A stretch of 12,180 nucleotides of DNA, taken from positions 1 through 12,180 of the forward strand of contig JASHWL010000092.1 in the NCBI GenBank assembly GCA_030044105.1, in the 5' to 3' direction. Under the pieces are notes generated by a model. It was not told the origin of the DNA. It did no database searches and was given only the letters and a program-made list of their open reading frames with translations. The stretch comes from Thermoplasmata archaeon (GTDB lineage: Archaea > Thermoplasmatota > Thermoplasmata > Lutacidiplasmatales > UBA184). The position numbers and the translations under genes were made by a program. Positions 1 to 6,741 of the stretch are shown piece by piece; position 1 is the first letter of the stretch; each line of letters opens with the position of its first letter.

Positions 1-446
1 AGGATCGGGCGCTCGCCGGTCGGCACGGGGAACAACGGGTGGGCGCGCAGCAGCCGCCAGCGTCGGGCGGCGTCCGGCCCGAACCAGCGGCGGAGCGCGG
101 CGCGGATGCGGGCGAAGTCCGGGGGCCGGCGCGTGACCGCCACCACCGGCACGCCGAGGGCCCGGTGGAGCGCGTCGAGGTCCACGACGTTGAACCCGCC
201 GACGACGGCCCCGTCCACGAGGACCGCGCGCACGCCGTCGAGCGGCCCGAGCTCGCGCGCGAGCGCGATCAGCCGGGCCGTCGCGTCGCGGCCGTCGACC
301 GCGACCTCGCCGACGCGCACGGCCTCGACGTACCCGGGCAAGACGACCACGACGGCCGCGACCGGCGCGGTGCGGTCGTCCCGGGCGAACGCGCCGTCGT
401 CGAACGCGAGGACGCGCGGATGGGGCTTCGCGAGCGCGCGCCGCAA
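1..446 (-). CDS. UPF0215/DUF99 family protein (endonuclease dU-like), 3'-truncated by window edge
   Basis: The visible part is the N-terminal 148 residues of a family usually about 190 residues long; the rest lies beyond base 1. Family landmarks read on the minus strand are RVLAFDDGAF near residues 11-20 (paired acidic residues), an AVDGRDAT segment near 49-56, VLVDGAVVGGFNVVD near 75-89 and VTRRPPD near 104-110. The family has an RNase H/endonuclease V-like fold; some members are described as deoxyuridine endonucleases, so a DNA or nucleic-acid repair role is possible here but is inferred. No ATG or GTG lies in frame upstream of the conserved start, so the TTG at 446 is the best start codon. 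The start is about 30 bases from the divergent gene at 480, so any promoter must overlap that gene's start. No ribosome binding site is evident. Confidence 0.85.
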   Translation of the reverse strand, partial: MRRALAKPHPRVLAFDDGAFARDDRTAPVAAVVVVLPGYVEAVRVGEVAVDGRDATARLIALARELGPLDGVRAVLVDGAVVGGFNVVDLDALHRALGVPVVAVTRRPPDFARIRAALRRWFGPDAARRWRLLRAHPLFPVPTGERPI

Positions 447-479
447 TGCTAAGAGGTCCGTCGCGCCTGAGACCGTGCG

Positions 480-1397
480 ATGGCCGGGCCGGCGGTCGAC
501 GTGACGTGCCCGACGTGCGGGCAGGGCCTGCACGTCGTCCTCGCGCCGTCGCCGCCGACGCAGTGGTTCCCGTGCCCGCAGTGCCGCACCCCCGTGCCCG
601 TGGTCGTCCCGCGCGACCCGCCGCCGCTCTACGCGTGGGAGGTGCTGCCGGGACTTTACCCCGCGCTGCCGGCGCCCCGGATCCCCCGCCGCCGCCGGAT
701 CACCCTCGTCACGGTGGGGCTGCTCGTGATCGCGGTCCTGGCCGCGGCCCTCGCCGGCGTGCTGGTCTACGACTCGTGGGCGGCCGTCCAGCCGGGGTCG
801 TACGCGGTCGCCGGCACCGTCGAGACGACCGCCAACGGCTACGCGCAGCCGATCGCCGGGGCGACCGTCGTGCTGACGAACGACGCGAACCAGTCGACGC
901 GCGTCCTCACGGGCGTCGGTGGAGGCTTCTCGTTCGGGGCGGTGCCCGCGGGCGGCATCACGCTCAACATCTCCGCGTCCGGCTACCAGTCGGTGTCGGT
1001 GGCGACGTTCGCGTCGCCGGTGTACACGGGTCCGACCCAGGGTCTCCTGATCGACCTCACGCCCGGGAGCTCCGCCAACGTCACGACGGTGGCGCTCGCC
1101 AATTTCCCCGATCTCGTGCAGTTCGTCGCGGCGCTCGGGAGCGGGGCGGTGCTGTTCGCCGCGGTCGCGATCGTCGTCGGGGCGGCGGCCGTCATCACGA
1201 GCCGCGCGGACCGGCCGGCGCTCGCCGTCATCGGGGGCGGGGCCGGGGTCCTGAGCCCGTTCGTGGTCGTGTATCTCTCCCTCACGCCGGTGAGCGCGGC
1301 CGTCACCGGCGTGAGCGCGCTGATGGCCGGGATCGGCGCGTTCGTGGTCGCCTGGCGGGCCGTCGGGATGGCCCAGAGCGGTCCGGCGCCCGATTGA
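480..1397 (+). CDS. Membrane protein with N-terminal zinc ribbon and carboxypeptidase-regulatory-like domain
   Basis: I do not recognise a named family for the whole 305-residue protein. A zinc ribbon occupies the N-terminus, with Cys10, Cys13, Cys32 and Cys35 as CPTC and CPQC pairs. A Pro-rich linker leads to a basic stretch (PRRRR) and a hydrophobic helix at about 74-97. Residues about 106-200 resemble a carboxypeptidase-regulatory-like (CarboxypepD_reg) beta-sandwich: AGTVET, GATVVLTNDANQ, GGFSFGAVPAGGITLNISASGYQSV. Three further hydrophobic helices follow at about 214-239, 247-268 and 271-293. By the positive-inside rule the zinc ribbon would be cytoplasmic and the beta domain outside. 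A role in surface or envelope sensing or scaffolding is possible but not shown. Its stop is one base from the stop of the convergent DUF2203 gene. The start is ATG 480, with no clear ribosome binding site, so a leaderless transcript is plausible. Confidence 0.8.
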   Translation: MAGPAVDVTCPTCGQGLHVVLAPSPPTQWFPCPQCRTPVPVVVPRDPPPLYAWEVLPGLYPALPAPRIPRRRRITLVTVGLLVIAVLAAALAGVLVYDSWAAVQPGSYAVAGTVETTANGYAQPIAGATVVLTNDANQSTRVLTGVGGGFSFGAVPAGGITLNISASGYQSVSVATFASPVYTGPTQGLLIDLTPGSSANVTTVALANFPDLVQFVAALGSGAVLFAAVAIVVGAAAVITSRADRPALAVIGGGAGVLSPFVVVYLSLTPVSAAVTGVSALMAGIGAFVVAWRAVGMAQSGPAPD

Positions 1398-1398
1398 G

Positions 1399-1905
1399 TC
1401 AGCGCGATCCGCGCGCCGGCGCGGTCTCCCGATCCGGGGCGGCGTCGTGCGTCGCGGGAGCCAGGGGCCGGCGGTTGCGGAACCCCCCGTCGAGCGGGTG
1501 GAAGAACGCGACGCGGGGCTCGCCCAGCTGCCAGCACAGGAACACGAGCTCGCCGGCCTCGAGCCCGTAGAAGTCGACCAGTCCGCTCTCGAGGTCCTTC
1601 AGCTCGATCCCCTCGGTGCGCAGACCCGCGACGGCCTCCTCGAGCCGACGGGTGAGGTTCTCCCACTCGGCGTCCAGGCGGAGCTTGAGCTCGTGATCCG
1701 GGTGATCGGTCGCCCCGACCTCGGCGCCCCAGAACCCCGCGAGCCGCTGCTCCTGCCCGTGGACCTCGCGGAGCCGGACCACCCAGCCGCGCAGCCGTGG
1801 GAGCAGCTCCTCGAGCGCGCGGATCCGGTCGGTCGCCTGCGCCGCCGTCCAGAGGCGGGGCGGCGAGGGCAGATCGTCCGAGCGGTCGGGAGCGCGCGAC
1901 GCCAT
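1399..1905 (-). CDS. DUF2203 family protein
   Basis: This 168-residue protein matches the DUF2203 pattern. After RLWTAAQATDRIRALEELLP comes a charged, helix-rich (probably coiled-coil) middle. The family signature is near the C-terminus: GIELKDLESGLVDFYGL (about 99-115), LVFLCWQLGEPRVAFFHPLD (about 120-139) and GGFRNRR (about 140-146). The biochemical function of the family is not known to me. An in-frame ATG at 1929 would add eight residues, but a TATA-like box centred near 1942 would put the transcription start near 1916, downstream of 1929 and a few bases before ATG 1905, so I prefer 1905. The C-terminal tail after about residue 150 is Ala/Pro/Arg-rich and not part of the conserved region. 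The gene lies 3' of the threonine ammonia-lyase gene on the same strand but appears to have its own promoter. Confidence 0.85.
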   Translation of the reverse strand: MASRAPDRSDDLPSPPRLWTAAQATDRIRALEELLPRLRGWVVRLREVHGQEQRLAGFWGAEVGATDHPDHELKLRLDAEWENLTRRLEEAVAGLRTEGIELKDLESGLVDFYGLEAGELVFLCWQLGEPRVAFFHPLDGGFRNRRPLAPATHDAAPDRETAPARGSR

Positions 1906-1939
1906 GGTCTTCGGAGCGCTAGGTACCATGCCGGAAGCC

Positions 1940-1945
1940 TATTTA
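1940..1945 (-). promoter_or_regulatory. TATA-like box for the DUF2203 gene
   Basis: On the minus strand this reads TAAATA in a strongly GC-rich surrounding, preceded by a G-run. Archaeal TATA boxes are centred about 26 bases before the transcription start, which predicts a start near 1916, about 11 bases before ATG 1905. This supports the shorter reading of the DUF2203 gene. The call is by eye only. Confidence 0.5.
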
Positions 1946-1960
1946 CCCCCGAACTGGGGG
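1946..1960. repeat. Short perfect inverted repeat (5-bp stem, 5-base loop)
   Basis: Five Cs, GAACT and five Gs form a potential hairpin in the 60-base gap between the threonine ammonia-lyase stop (1990) and the DUF2203 start. It directly abuts the TATA-like box at 1940-1945. It could be an operator overlapping the TFB recognition element, or a 3' hairpin of the upstream transcript, or chance in GC-rich DNA. No poly-T tract typical of archaeal termination follows. Confidence 0.35.
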
Positions 1961-1989
1961 CCGTGTAACCGACGGTCGACGCGGAACCC

Positions 1990-3231
1990 TCAACTCGGTC
2001 CGAGGGGGACCCGCTCGACCGACCAGCCGCGCGCCCGGTAGGCCGCCTCGACCTGGTCTCCCTGGGCCGCGTCGCGGACCTCGAGCTCGAGCTCGACCGT
2101 GACCTCGCCGGGCGGGCGGTCCGGGGACTCGCGGCCGTGGAAGATCTGCCGGACGTTCGCGCCGGCCTCGGCCGCGACGTGGAGGAACTCCTCGAGCCGC
2201 CCCGGGAGGTCGCGCAGCGGCGCCCGGAGCCGGAGCAGGCGTCCCTCGGCGGCCAACCCGATGAACAGGATCCGGTCCAGGAGGAACGGGTCGATGTTGC
2301 CGCCGCTCACCACGAGGACGATCGGCCCGTCGGCCGCGAGCTCGGGATGCTCGAGCAGGGCGGCGAGCGGCGTCGCCCCCGCGCCTTCCGCGAGCACCTT
2401 CGCCTGCTCCAATAGCAGGAACGAGGCCCGGGCGATCGTGCGGTCGTCGACGACCACCGCCCGCGCCTTCGCAGCGCGGAGGATCTGGAACGGGAGGTCG
2501 CCGATCTGCCGGGTCGCAAGGCCGTCGGCGAACGTCGCGGGGCGACCGCCGACGACCACCCGCCCGTGATCGAGCGAGGGGCGCAGGGTGTCGACGCCCC
2601 GCGGCTGCGCGCCCACGATGTCGGCGGAGCTCCCGCGGCCGCGCACGGCGGCGGAGATCCCGGCGAGCAGCCCGCCGCCCCCGACCCCCGCGATGATCCG
2701 TCGCACGTCGGGGAGCGCGTCCAGGATCTCGAGCCCGACGGTCCCCTGCCCCGCGATGACGTACGGATCGTCGTACGGGTGGATGTAGGTGAGATGCTCC
2801 TCCGCCGCGAGCCGGACCGAGTGGTCGTGGGCCTCGTCGTAGTCGGCGCCGCGCAGCACGACCCGCGCGCCGAGCGACCGGGTCAGGCTGACCTTGAGCG
2901 GCGAGGCGGTCTCGGCCATCACGATCGTCGCGGGTACGCCCCGCGCGCGGGCGGCCCACGCCACGCCCAGCGCGTGGTTGCCGGCGGAGGCGGCGACGAC
3001 GCCGCGCTGCGCCTCCTCGGCGGAGAGCTGGGCGATCCGATTGGTCGCGCCGCGGAGCTTGAACGAGCCGGTGCGCTGCAGGTTCTCGAGCTTCAGGAAG
3101 ATCGGCACGTCGGGCAGGCCCGGGAGACGGGGCGCGGGGAGGAGCGGCGTCGGAAGGATCTGCGGCGCGATCGTGCGGGCGGCGCGCTCCACCGCCTCGA
3201 GCGGAACCGGAAGGGTCGTAGGGTCGGGCAT
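1990..3231 (-). CDS. ilvA: Threonine ammonia-lyase (threonine dehydratase), PLP-dependent, with ACT domain
   Basis: The enzyme should deaminate L-threonine to 2-oxobutanoate and ammonia, the first committed step to isoleucine or a catabolic route; serine may also be used. The 413-residue protein shows the fold-type II PLP core. The Schiff-base lysine is Lys58 in GSFKLRGA; the phosphate/substrate loop is ASAGNHALG (81-89), the glycine loop GVGGGGL (182-188), and SGGN (309-312) lies near the cofactor pyridine. Residues about 331-410 form one ACT-type regulatory domain (LRAPLRDLPGRLEEFL and following), typical of the shorter single-ACT form. The usual Gln after SAGNHA is Leu here. An ATG at 3264 would add 11 residues; I prefer 3231 because a GGAG lies six bases upstream and conserved sequence begins just after it. 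The gene is divergent from the ribosomal operon. IlvA and TdcB-type naming cannot be separated from sequence alone. Confidence 0.92.
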   Translation of the reverse strand: MPDPTTLPVPLEAVERAARTIAPQILPTPLLPAPRLPGLPDVPIFLKLENLQRTGSFKLRGATNRIAQLSAEEAQRGVVAASAGNHALGVAWAARARGVPATIVMAETASPLKVSLTRSLGARVVLRGADYDEAHDHSVRLAAEEHLTYIHPYDDPYVIAGQGTVGLEILDALPDVRRIIAGVGGGGLLAGISAAVRGRGSSADIVGAQPRGVDTLRPSLDHGRVVVGGRPATFADGLATRQIGDLPFQILRAAKARAVVVDDRTIARASFLLLEQAKVLAEGAGATPLAALLEHPELAADGPIVLVVSGGNIDPFLLDRILFIGLAAEGRLLRLRAPLRDLPGRLEEFLHVAAEAGANVRQIFHGRESPDRPPGEVTVELELEVRDAAQGDQVEAAYRARGWSVERVPLGPS

Positions 3232-3261
3232 CGAGGACTCCGCCGCGAGCCGGCGGAGGCC

Positions 3262-3267
3262 CATAAT
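3262..3267 (-). promoter_or_regulatory. Possible TATA-like element for the threonine ammonia-lyase gene
   Basis: On the minus strand this reads ATTATG, the only A/T-rich hexamer close to the gene. A transcription start about 26 bases downstream would fall near 3239, just before ATG 3231 and beyond the alternative ATG 3264. The match to a TATA box is weak. Confidence 0.3.
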
Positions 3268-3411
3268 CCTGCCTCTGGGCGGCCGGGTCCGGGGCGACGG
3301 AGCCGGTCCGCGGCTCTACGCGCGCGTTCGAGCGGACCCGGACGAAGGCGCGCCCGTCCGGCGAGAAAATGCGCGATTCTCTCGAGGAAACGACTCGAAC
3401 TTTCGGTGCCG

Positions 3412-3418
3412 TTATATA
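3412..3418 (+). promoter_or_regulatory. TATA box of the ribosomal-protein operon
   Basis: TTATATA stands out in a region that is otherwise very GC-rich. It is the best archaeal TATA match in the window. With usual spacing, transcription would begin near 3441, giving a leader of roughly 28 bases before the uL3 ATG at 3469. A GGAGG sits at 3445-3449, but 19 bases from the ATG, which is farther than normal for a ribosome binding site. Bases 3361-3410 upstream are also relatively A/T-rich. No other strong promoter is seen before the right edge, so this likely drives the whole operon. Confidence 0.75.
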
Positions 3419-3468
3419 GGGTACGTTTCTCCCCCGTCCCCACCGGAGGCAGGACCCCCTATCGACCC

Positions 3469-4470
3469 ATGGCGAGGCGGCATCGGCCCCGGCGCGGCTC
3501 GCTCGCGTATTCGCCCCGTTCGCGCTCGGCGCGGATGGTTCCCCGGATCCGGGCGTGGCCGGCCGGGTCCCCGAAACCCGCGATCGAAGGATTCGCGGGC
3601 TACAAGGTCGGCATGACCCACGCGTTCATCGTCGACTACCGCAAGCGGTCGACCACGGCCGGTCAGGAGCTGGCGGTCCCGGTGACGGTGGTCGAGGTGC
3701 CGCCGCTCCGGGTCGTGGGCGCTCGGATCTACCGCCGCTCCCCCTACGGTCTCCGCATCGCGGGCGAGGTGTGGGGCGCGGGCGCGGCGCCCGAGCTCTC
3801 CCGGCGCATCCCGCCCCATCCCCCCAGCGACGCCGCGGCCGTCGAGCGGTTCGGCCACACCGGCGGGGACGAGGTCCGCCTGCTGGTCCACACGCAGCCC
3901 CATCTCCTGAGCGGCTCGCCGTCGAAGACGCCGGACCTGTTCGAGGTCCGCGTCTCGGGCGAGAAGTTCGACGAGCGCCGGGCGTTCGCGACCCAGCAGC
4001 TGGGCCAGGAGGTCCCCGCCGATCAGCTCACGAAGGAGGGGGAGTTCCTCGACGTGGTCGGCGTCACGAAGGGCTTCGGGTTCCAGGGCCACATCCAGCG
4101 CTGGGGCGTCAAGCTCCAGCCGCACAAGAACTCGAAGCACCGCCGCATGATCGGGACGCTGGGGCCCCACAACCCGAGCTTCGTCTCCTACCGGATCCCG
4201 CAGGCCGGTCAGCAGGGCTTCCATCGCCGTACCCAGACCAACATGCGGGTCCTCCGGGTCGTGCGCGACCCGCGCACCGACCCCGTGACGCCCGCCGGCG
4301 GCTTCCCCCACTACGGGGAGCTCCGCACGGCCTGCCTCGTGCTCCACGGGTCCCTGCCCGGGCCCGCGAAGCGTCTCCTCCGCTTCCGCGCGCCGCTCCG
4401 CCGGCGCGTCGCCTCCGTCGAAAAGGTCGACGTGCGCTACTTCAGCACGCGATCGAAGCAGGGCGCATGA
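3469..4470 (+). CDS. rpl3: 50S ribosomal protein uL3
   Basis: uL3 is an early-assembly large-subunit protein near the peptidyl-transferase centre. The 333-residue product has the archaeal/eukaryotic-type length and N-terminus (MARRHRPRRGSLAYSPR). Landmarks are GYKVGMTH (44-51), DVVGVTKGFGFQGHIQRWG (195-213), GTLGPHNPS (229-237) and AGQQGFHRRTQTN (246-258), the last forming the loop that reaches toward the catalytic centre. The reading frame is open for another 900 bases upstream, but that part is antisense to the threonine ammonia-lyase gene and the conserved N-terminus begins at ATG 3469. It is the first gene of the operon, and its stop overlaps the uL4 start in ATGA (4467-4470). Confidence 0.97.
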   Translation: MARRHRPRRGSLAYSPRSRSARMVPRIRAWPAGSPKPAIEGFAGYKVGMTHAFIVDYRKRSTTAGQELAVPVTVVEVPPLRVVGARIYRRSPYGLRIAGEVWGAGAAPELSRRIPPHPPSDAAAVERFGHTGGDEVRLLVHTQPHLLSGSPSKTPDLFEVRVSGEKFDERRAFATQQLGQEVPADQLTKEGEFLDVVGVTKGFGFQGHIQRWGVKLQPHKNSKHRRMIGTLGPHNPSFVSYRIPQAGQQGFHRRTQTNMRVLRVVRDPRTDPVTPAGGFPHYGELRTACLVLHGSLPGPAKRLLRFRAPLRRRVASVEKVDVRYFSTRSKQGA

Positions 4471-5306
4471 CGCCGTCCGCACCCGCCGGGAAGGGGCCGG
4501 CGCCGGCCGCCCGCGAGCCCGCGACGCCGCACCCCCAGGTCCCCGTCACCACGGTCGCCGGGAAGGCGGGGGCCCCGGTGCTCCTGCCCCTCGCGTTCTC
4601 CGCGCCGTTCCGGCCCGACCTCATCCGCCGGGCGATCGACTCGGCCCACAGCCACCAGCGGCAGCCGTACGGGACCAGCCCCACGGCCGGCCTGCGGCAC
4701 TCGGTCTACTGGTCGGGGAAGGGTCGCGGCGTCGCGCGGACGCCGCGCCTGATGGACTCGATGCGCGGCGCCCAGGCGCCCAACACGGTCGGCGGACGAC
4801 CCGCCCATCCCCCGGTCGTGGACCGCATCTGGACCAAGAAGATCAACCGCAAGGAGCGCGCGCTGGCGTTCGCCTCCGCCCTCGGCGCCACCCGCGACCC
4901 GGCGCTCGCGAAGGCCCGGGGCCACGACGTCCCGAGCGGGCTGCGTCTCCCCGTCGTCCTGGAGGACCCGGTGGAGAACGTCGCGACCTCCGACGACGCG
5001 CGCGCCCTGCTCGAGCGCCTCAAGCTCTGGAGCGACGTCGCCCGCGCGCGGGACGGGGTCCACCTCCGCAGCGGGCGCGGGAAGCGCCGCGGCCGCGTGC
5101 GCCGGTCGCCCCGCAGCCTCCTGCTCGTGACCAGCGCGCCGGGGAAGGCGCGCGGCTTCCGCAACCTCGCGGGGGTCGACGTCGTGCCCGTGGTCCGCCT
5201 CGGGACCGAGGACCTCGCTCCCGGCGGGTCGGCCGGACGCCTCACCCTGTTCTCGCGCGCGGCGGTCGAGGGGCTGCGCACCCGCCTCGGGGAGGCGGCG
5301 CCGTGA
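4467..5306 (+). CDS. rpl4: 50S ribosomal protein uL4
   Basis: uL4 binds 23S rRNA and its long loop lines the exit tunnel. The 279-residue archaeal-type protein shows HSVYWSGKGRGVARTPR (78-94, tunnel loop region), GAQAPNTVGGRPAHPP (101-116), KKINRKERALAFASAL (124-139) and a C-terminal SLLLVTSAPGKARGFRNLAGVDV (217-239). About 25 residues at the N-terminus are Ala/Pro-rich and extend beyond the usual start of the fold near VPVTTVAGK. The ATG start is kept because it overlaps the uL3 stop by four bases, implying coupled translation. The stop overlaps the uL23 GTG start. Confidence 0.96.
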   Translation: MTPSAPAGKGPAPAAREPATPHPQVPVTTVAGKAGAPVLLPLAFSAPFRPDLIRRAIDSAHSHQRQPYGTSPTAGLRHSVYWSGKGRGVARTPRLMDSMRGAQAPNTVGGRPAHPPVVDRIWTKKINRKERALAFASALGATRDPALAKARGHDVPSGLRLPVVLEDPVENVATSDDARALLERLKLWSDVARARDGVHLRSGRGKRRGRVRRSPRSLLLVTSAPGKARGFRNLAGVDVVPVVRLGTEDLAPGGSAGRLTLFSRAAVEGLRTRLGEAAP

Positions 5307-5566
5307 GCGACCTCCAGCACCGCGTCGTGCTCCACGCGTACGTGACGGAGAAGTCGATGGACGAGATGGAGCGGCTCAACAAGCTCGAGTTCGCCGTCGA
5401 CCGGCGCGCATCGCGCGCGGAGATCAAGCGGGCCATCGAGCGGCTCTATCAGTGCCGGGTCGCGAAGGTCAACACGAAGATCGTGCGGGCCGGCAAGATC
5501 GCGACCGTGACGTTCACGAAGGACTTCTCGGCGGAGGACATCGGCAGCCGGGCCGGGGTGTTCTGA
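5303..5566 (+). CDS. rpl23: 50S ribosomal protein uL23
   Basis: uL23 sits at the tunnel exit and is a docking site for signal recognition particle and nascent-chain factors. The 87-residue product has the archaeal short form: YVTEKSMDEMERLNKLEFAV (13-32), then ASRAEIKRAIERLYQCRVAKVNT (36-58) and a beta hairpin ending KDFSAEDIGSRAGVF. The start is GTG at 5303, overlapping the uL4 stop as GTGA. The stop shares one base with the uL2 ATG (TGATG). Confidence 0.96.
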   Translation: MSDLQHRVVLHAYVTEKSMDEMERLNKLEFAVDRRASRAEIKRAIERLYQCRVAKVNTKIVRAGKIATVTFTKDFSAEDIGSRAGVF

Positions 5567-6297
5567 TGGGAAAGCGCATCATCTCCCGGCGCCGCGGGAG
5601 CGGCACCGGCACGTACCGGTCCCCCAGCCACCGCCACCCGGGGCCGATCTACCACCCCCCGCCCTCCCTGGTCGGCGAGGGCACGGTCGTCGCCATCGTC
5701 CCGTCGCCGGGACGGACGGCGCCGGTCGCCGAGGTGGACGGGCCCGGCGGGGAGTCCGTGCGCATCCTCGCGAGCGCGGGGCTGGCCACGGGCGACAAGG
5801 TCGCCTTCCAGGAGGGGCGCGTCGACCGCGGCGGCATCCTGCCGCTCGGCCGCATCCCGGACGGGACGCTGGTCTCGAACCTCGAGGTCAAGCCGTTCGA
5901 CGGCGGCCGGCTCGTGCGCGCCGCCGGCGCGAGCGCGCTCGTCGTCGCCCACACGGGCACGGAGGTCACGGTCCAGCTCCCCAGCGGGGCGTTCAAGCAG
6001 TTCCTCGCCACCTGCCGCGCGCAGGTCGGCGCCGTCGCCGGCGGGGGCCGGCGCGAGCGGCCGATCATCAAGGCCGGCAAGAAGGTCCTCGCGACGCGCT
6101 CGCTCGCCCGCGCGCCGTTCAAGGTGCGCGGCGTCGCGATGAACCCCGTCAACCACCCGTTCGGGGGTGGCGCGCACCAGCACGTCGGGCGGCCCAGCAC
6201 CGTGCAGAGCGGCACCTGGCCCGGCGCGAAGGTCGGCCGCTTCTCGCGGGCGACCCGCACCAAGCGCCGGCTGAAGGCGCAGAAGGGAGGCGGGTAG
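5566..6297 (+). CDS. rpl2: 50S ribosomal protein uL2
   Basis: uL2 is needed for subunit association and the peptidyl-transferase region. The 243-residue protein has the archaeal-type N-terminus MGKRIISRRRGSGTGTYRSP. Further landmarks are GDKVAFQEG (76-84), PDGTLVSNLEVKPFDGG (98-114), the GGGRRERP segment (159-166) and the signature VRGVAMNPVNHPFGGGAHQH (187-206) holding the conserved histidine region near the catalytic centre. A basic C-terminal tail follows. The start overlaps the uL23 stop by one base; the uS19 ATG follows two bases after the stop. A GGGAGG near the end of the gene (6285-6290) serves uS19. Confidence 0.97.
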   Translation: MGKRIISRRRGSGTGTYRSPSHRHPGPIYHPPPSLVGEGTVVAIVPSPGRTAPVAEVDGPGGESVRILASAGLATGDKVAFQEGRVDRGGILPLGRIPDGTLVSNLEVKPFDGGRLVRAAGASALVVAHTGTEVTVQLPSGAFKQFLATCRAQVGAVAGGGRRERPIIKAGKKVLATRSLARAPFKVRGVAMNPVNHPFGGGAHQHVGRPSTVQSGTWPGAKVGRFSRATRTKRRLKAQKGGG

Positions 6298-6299
6298 CG

Positions 6300-6725
6300 A
6301 TGCCGAAGGCGCGGCGGGGCAAGAAGGTCGAGGCGCGCCGGAAGCGGGAGTTCACCTTCCGGGGGAAGACCCTCGAGGAGCTGAAGGCCCTCAGCCTCGA
6401 GGAGTTCGCGAAGATCGCCCCGGCGCGCGCGCGGCGCTCGATCCGGCGCGGCTTCAACACGGAGACCACGGTCTTCTTCGAGCGGATGCGGACGACCCCG
6501 GCGGACCGGACGATCCGGACGCACTGCCGCGACGCGCTCGTGCTGCCGGCGCACGTCGGGCGCAAGGTCGCGGTGCACAACGGCAAGGAGTTCAAGGAGA
6601 TCGAGGTCCGGCCCGAGATGATCGGCCACTACTACGGCGAGTTCGCACTCACGCGGCGCTTCGAGAAGCACTCGGGGCCCGGCGTCGGCGCGACGCGGTC
6701 GTCGAAGTTCATGCCACTGAAGTGA
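6300..6725 (+). CDS. rps19: 30S ribosomal protein uS19
   Basis: uS19 lies in the head of the small subunit and contacts the A-site tRNA region and the intersubunit bridge. The 141-residue protein has the archaeal/eukaryotic N-terminal extension (REFTFRGKTLEELKALSLEE, 17-36). The core motifs are RTHCRDALVLPAHVGRKV (73-90), VHNGKEF (92-98), EMIGHYYGEFALTR (106-119) and HSGPGVGATRSSKF (124-137). The start is ATG with a GGGAGG nine bases upstream inside uL2. A 16-base gap separates it from uL22. Confidence 0.97.
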   Translation: MPKARRGKKVEARRKREFTFRGKTLEELKALSLEEFAKIAPARARRSIRRGFNTETTVFFERMRTTPADRTIRTHCRDALVLPAHVGRKVAVHNGKEFKEIEVRPEMIGHYYGEFALTRRFEKHSGPGVGATRSSKFMPLK

Positions 6726-6731
6726 GGGAGG
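6726..6731 (+). promoter_or_regulatory. Ribosome binding site of uL22
   Basis: GGGAGG starts directly after the uS19 stop codon and lies ten bases before ATG 6742. It fixes the uL22 start and replaces the stop/start overlap used at most other junctions of the operon. Confidence 0.7.
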
Positions 6732-6741
6732 ACGGACGACG

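Noticed and set aside
39..504. Plus-strand open frames over the left edge
   Set aside because: They are shadows of the minus-strand UPF0215/DUF99 gene, whose motifs are clear.
1447..1968. 173-codon plus-strand frame opposite DUF2203
   Set aside because: The minus-strand frame carries the DUF2203 signature; this one has no motif.
2566..3468. In-frame 300-codon upstream extension of uL3
   Set aside because: It is antisense to the threonine ammonia-lyase gene, has biased composition typical of a shadow frame, and the known uL3 N-terminus begins at ATG 3469, downstream of the TATA box.
3412..4482. 356-codon minus-strand frame opposite uL3
   Set aside because: Shadow of uL3 with no recognisable motif; it would also cover the operon TATA box and leader.
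3555..5306. 583-codon plus-strand frame ending at the uL4 stop
   Set aside because: Only the part from ATG 4467 matches uL4. The upstream part is the +1 shadow of uL3.
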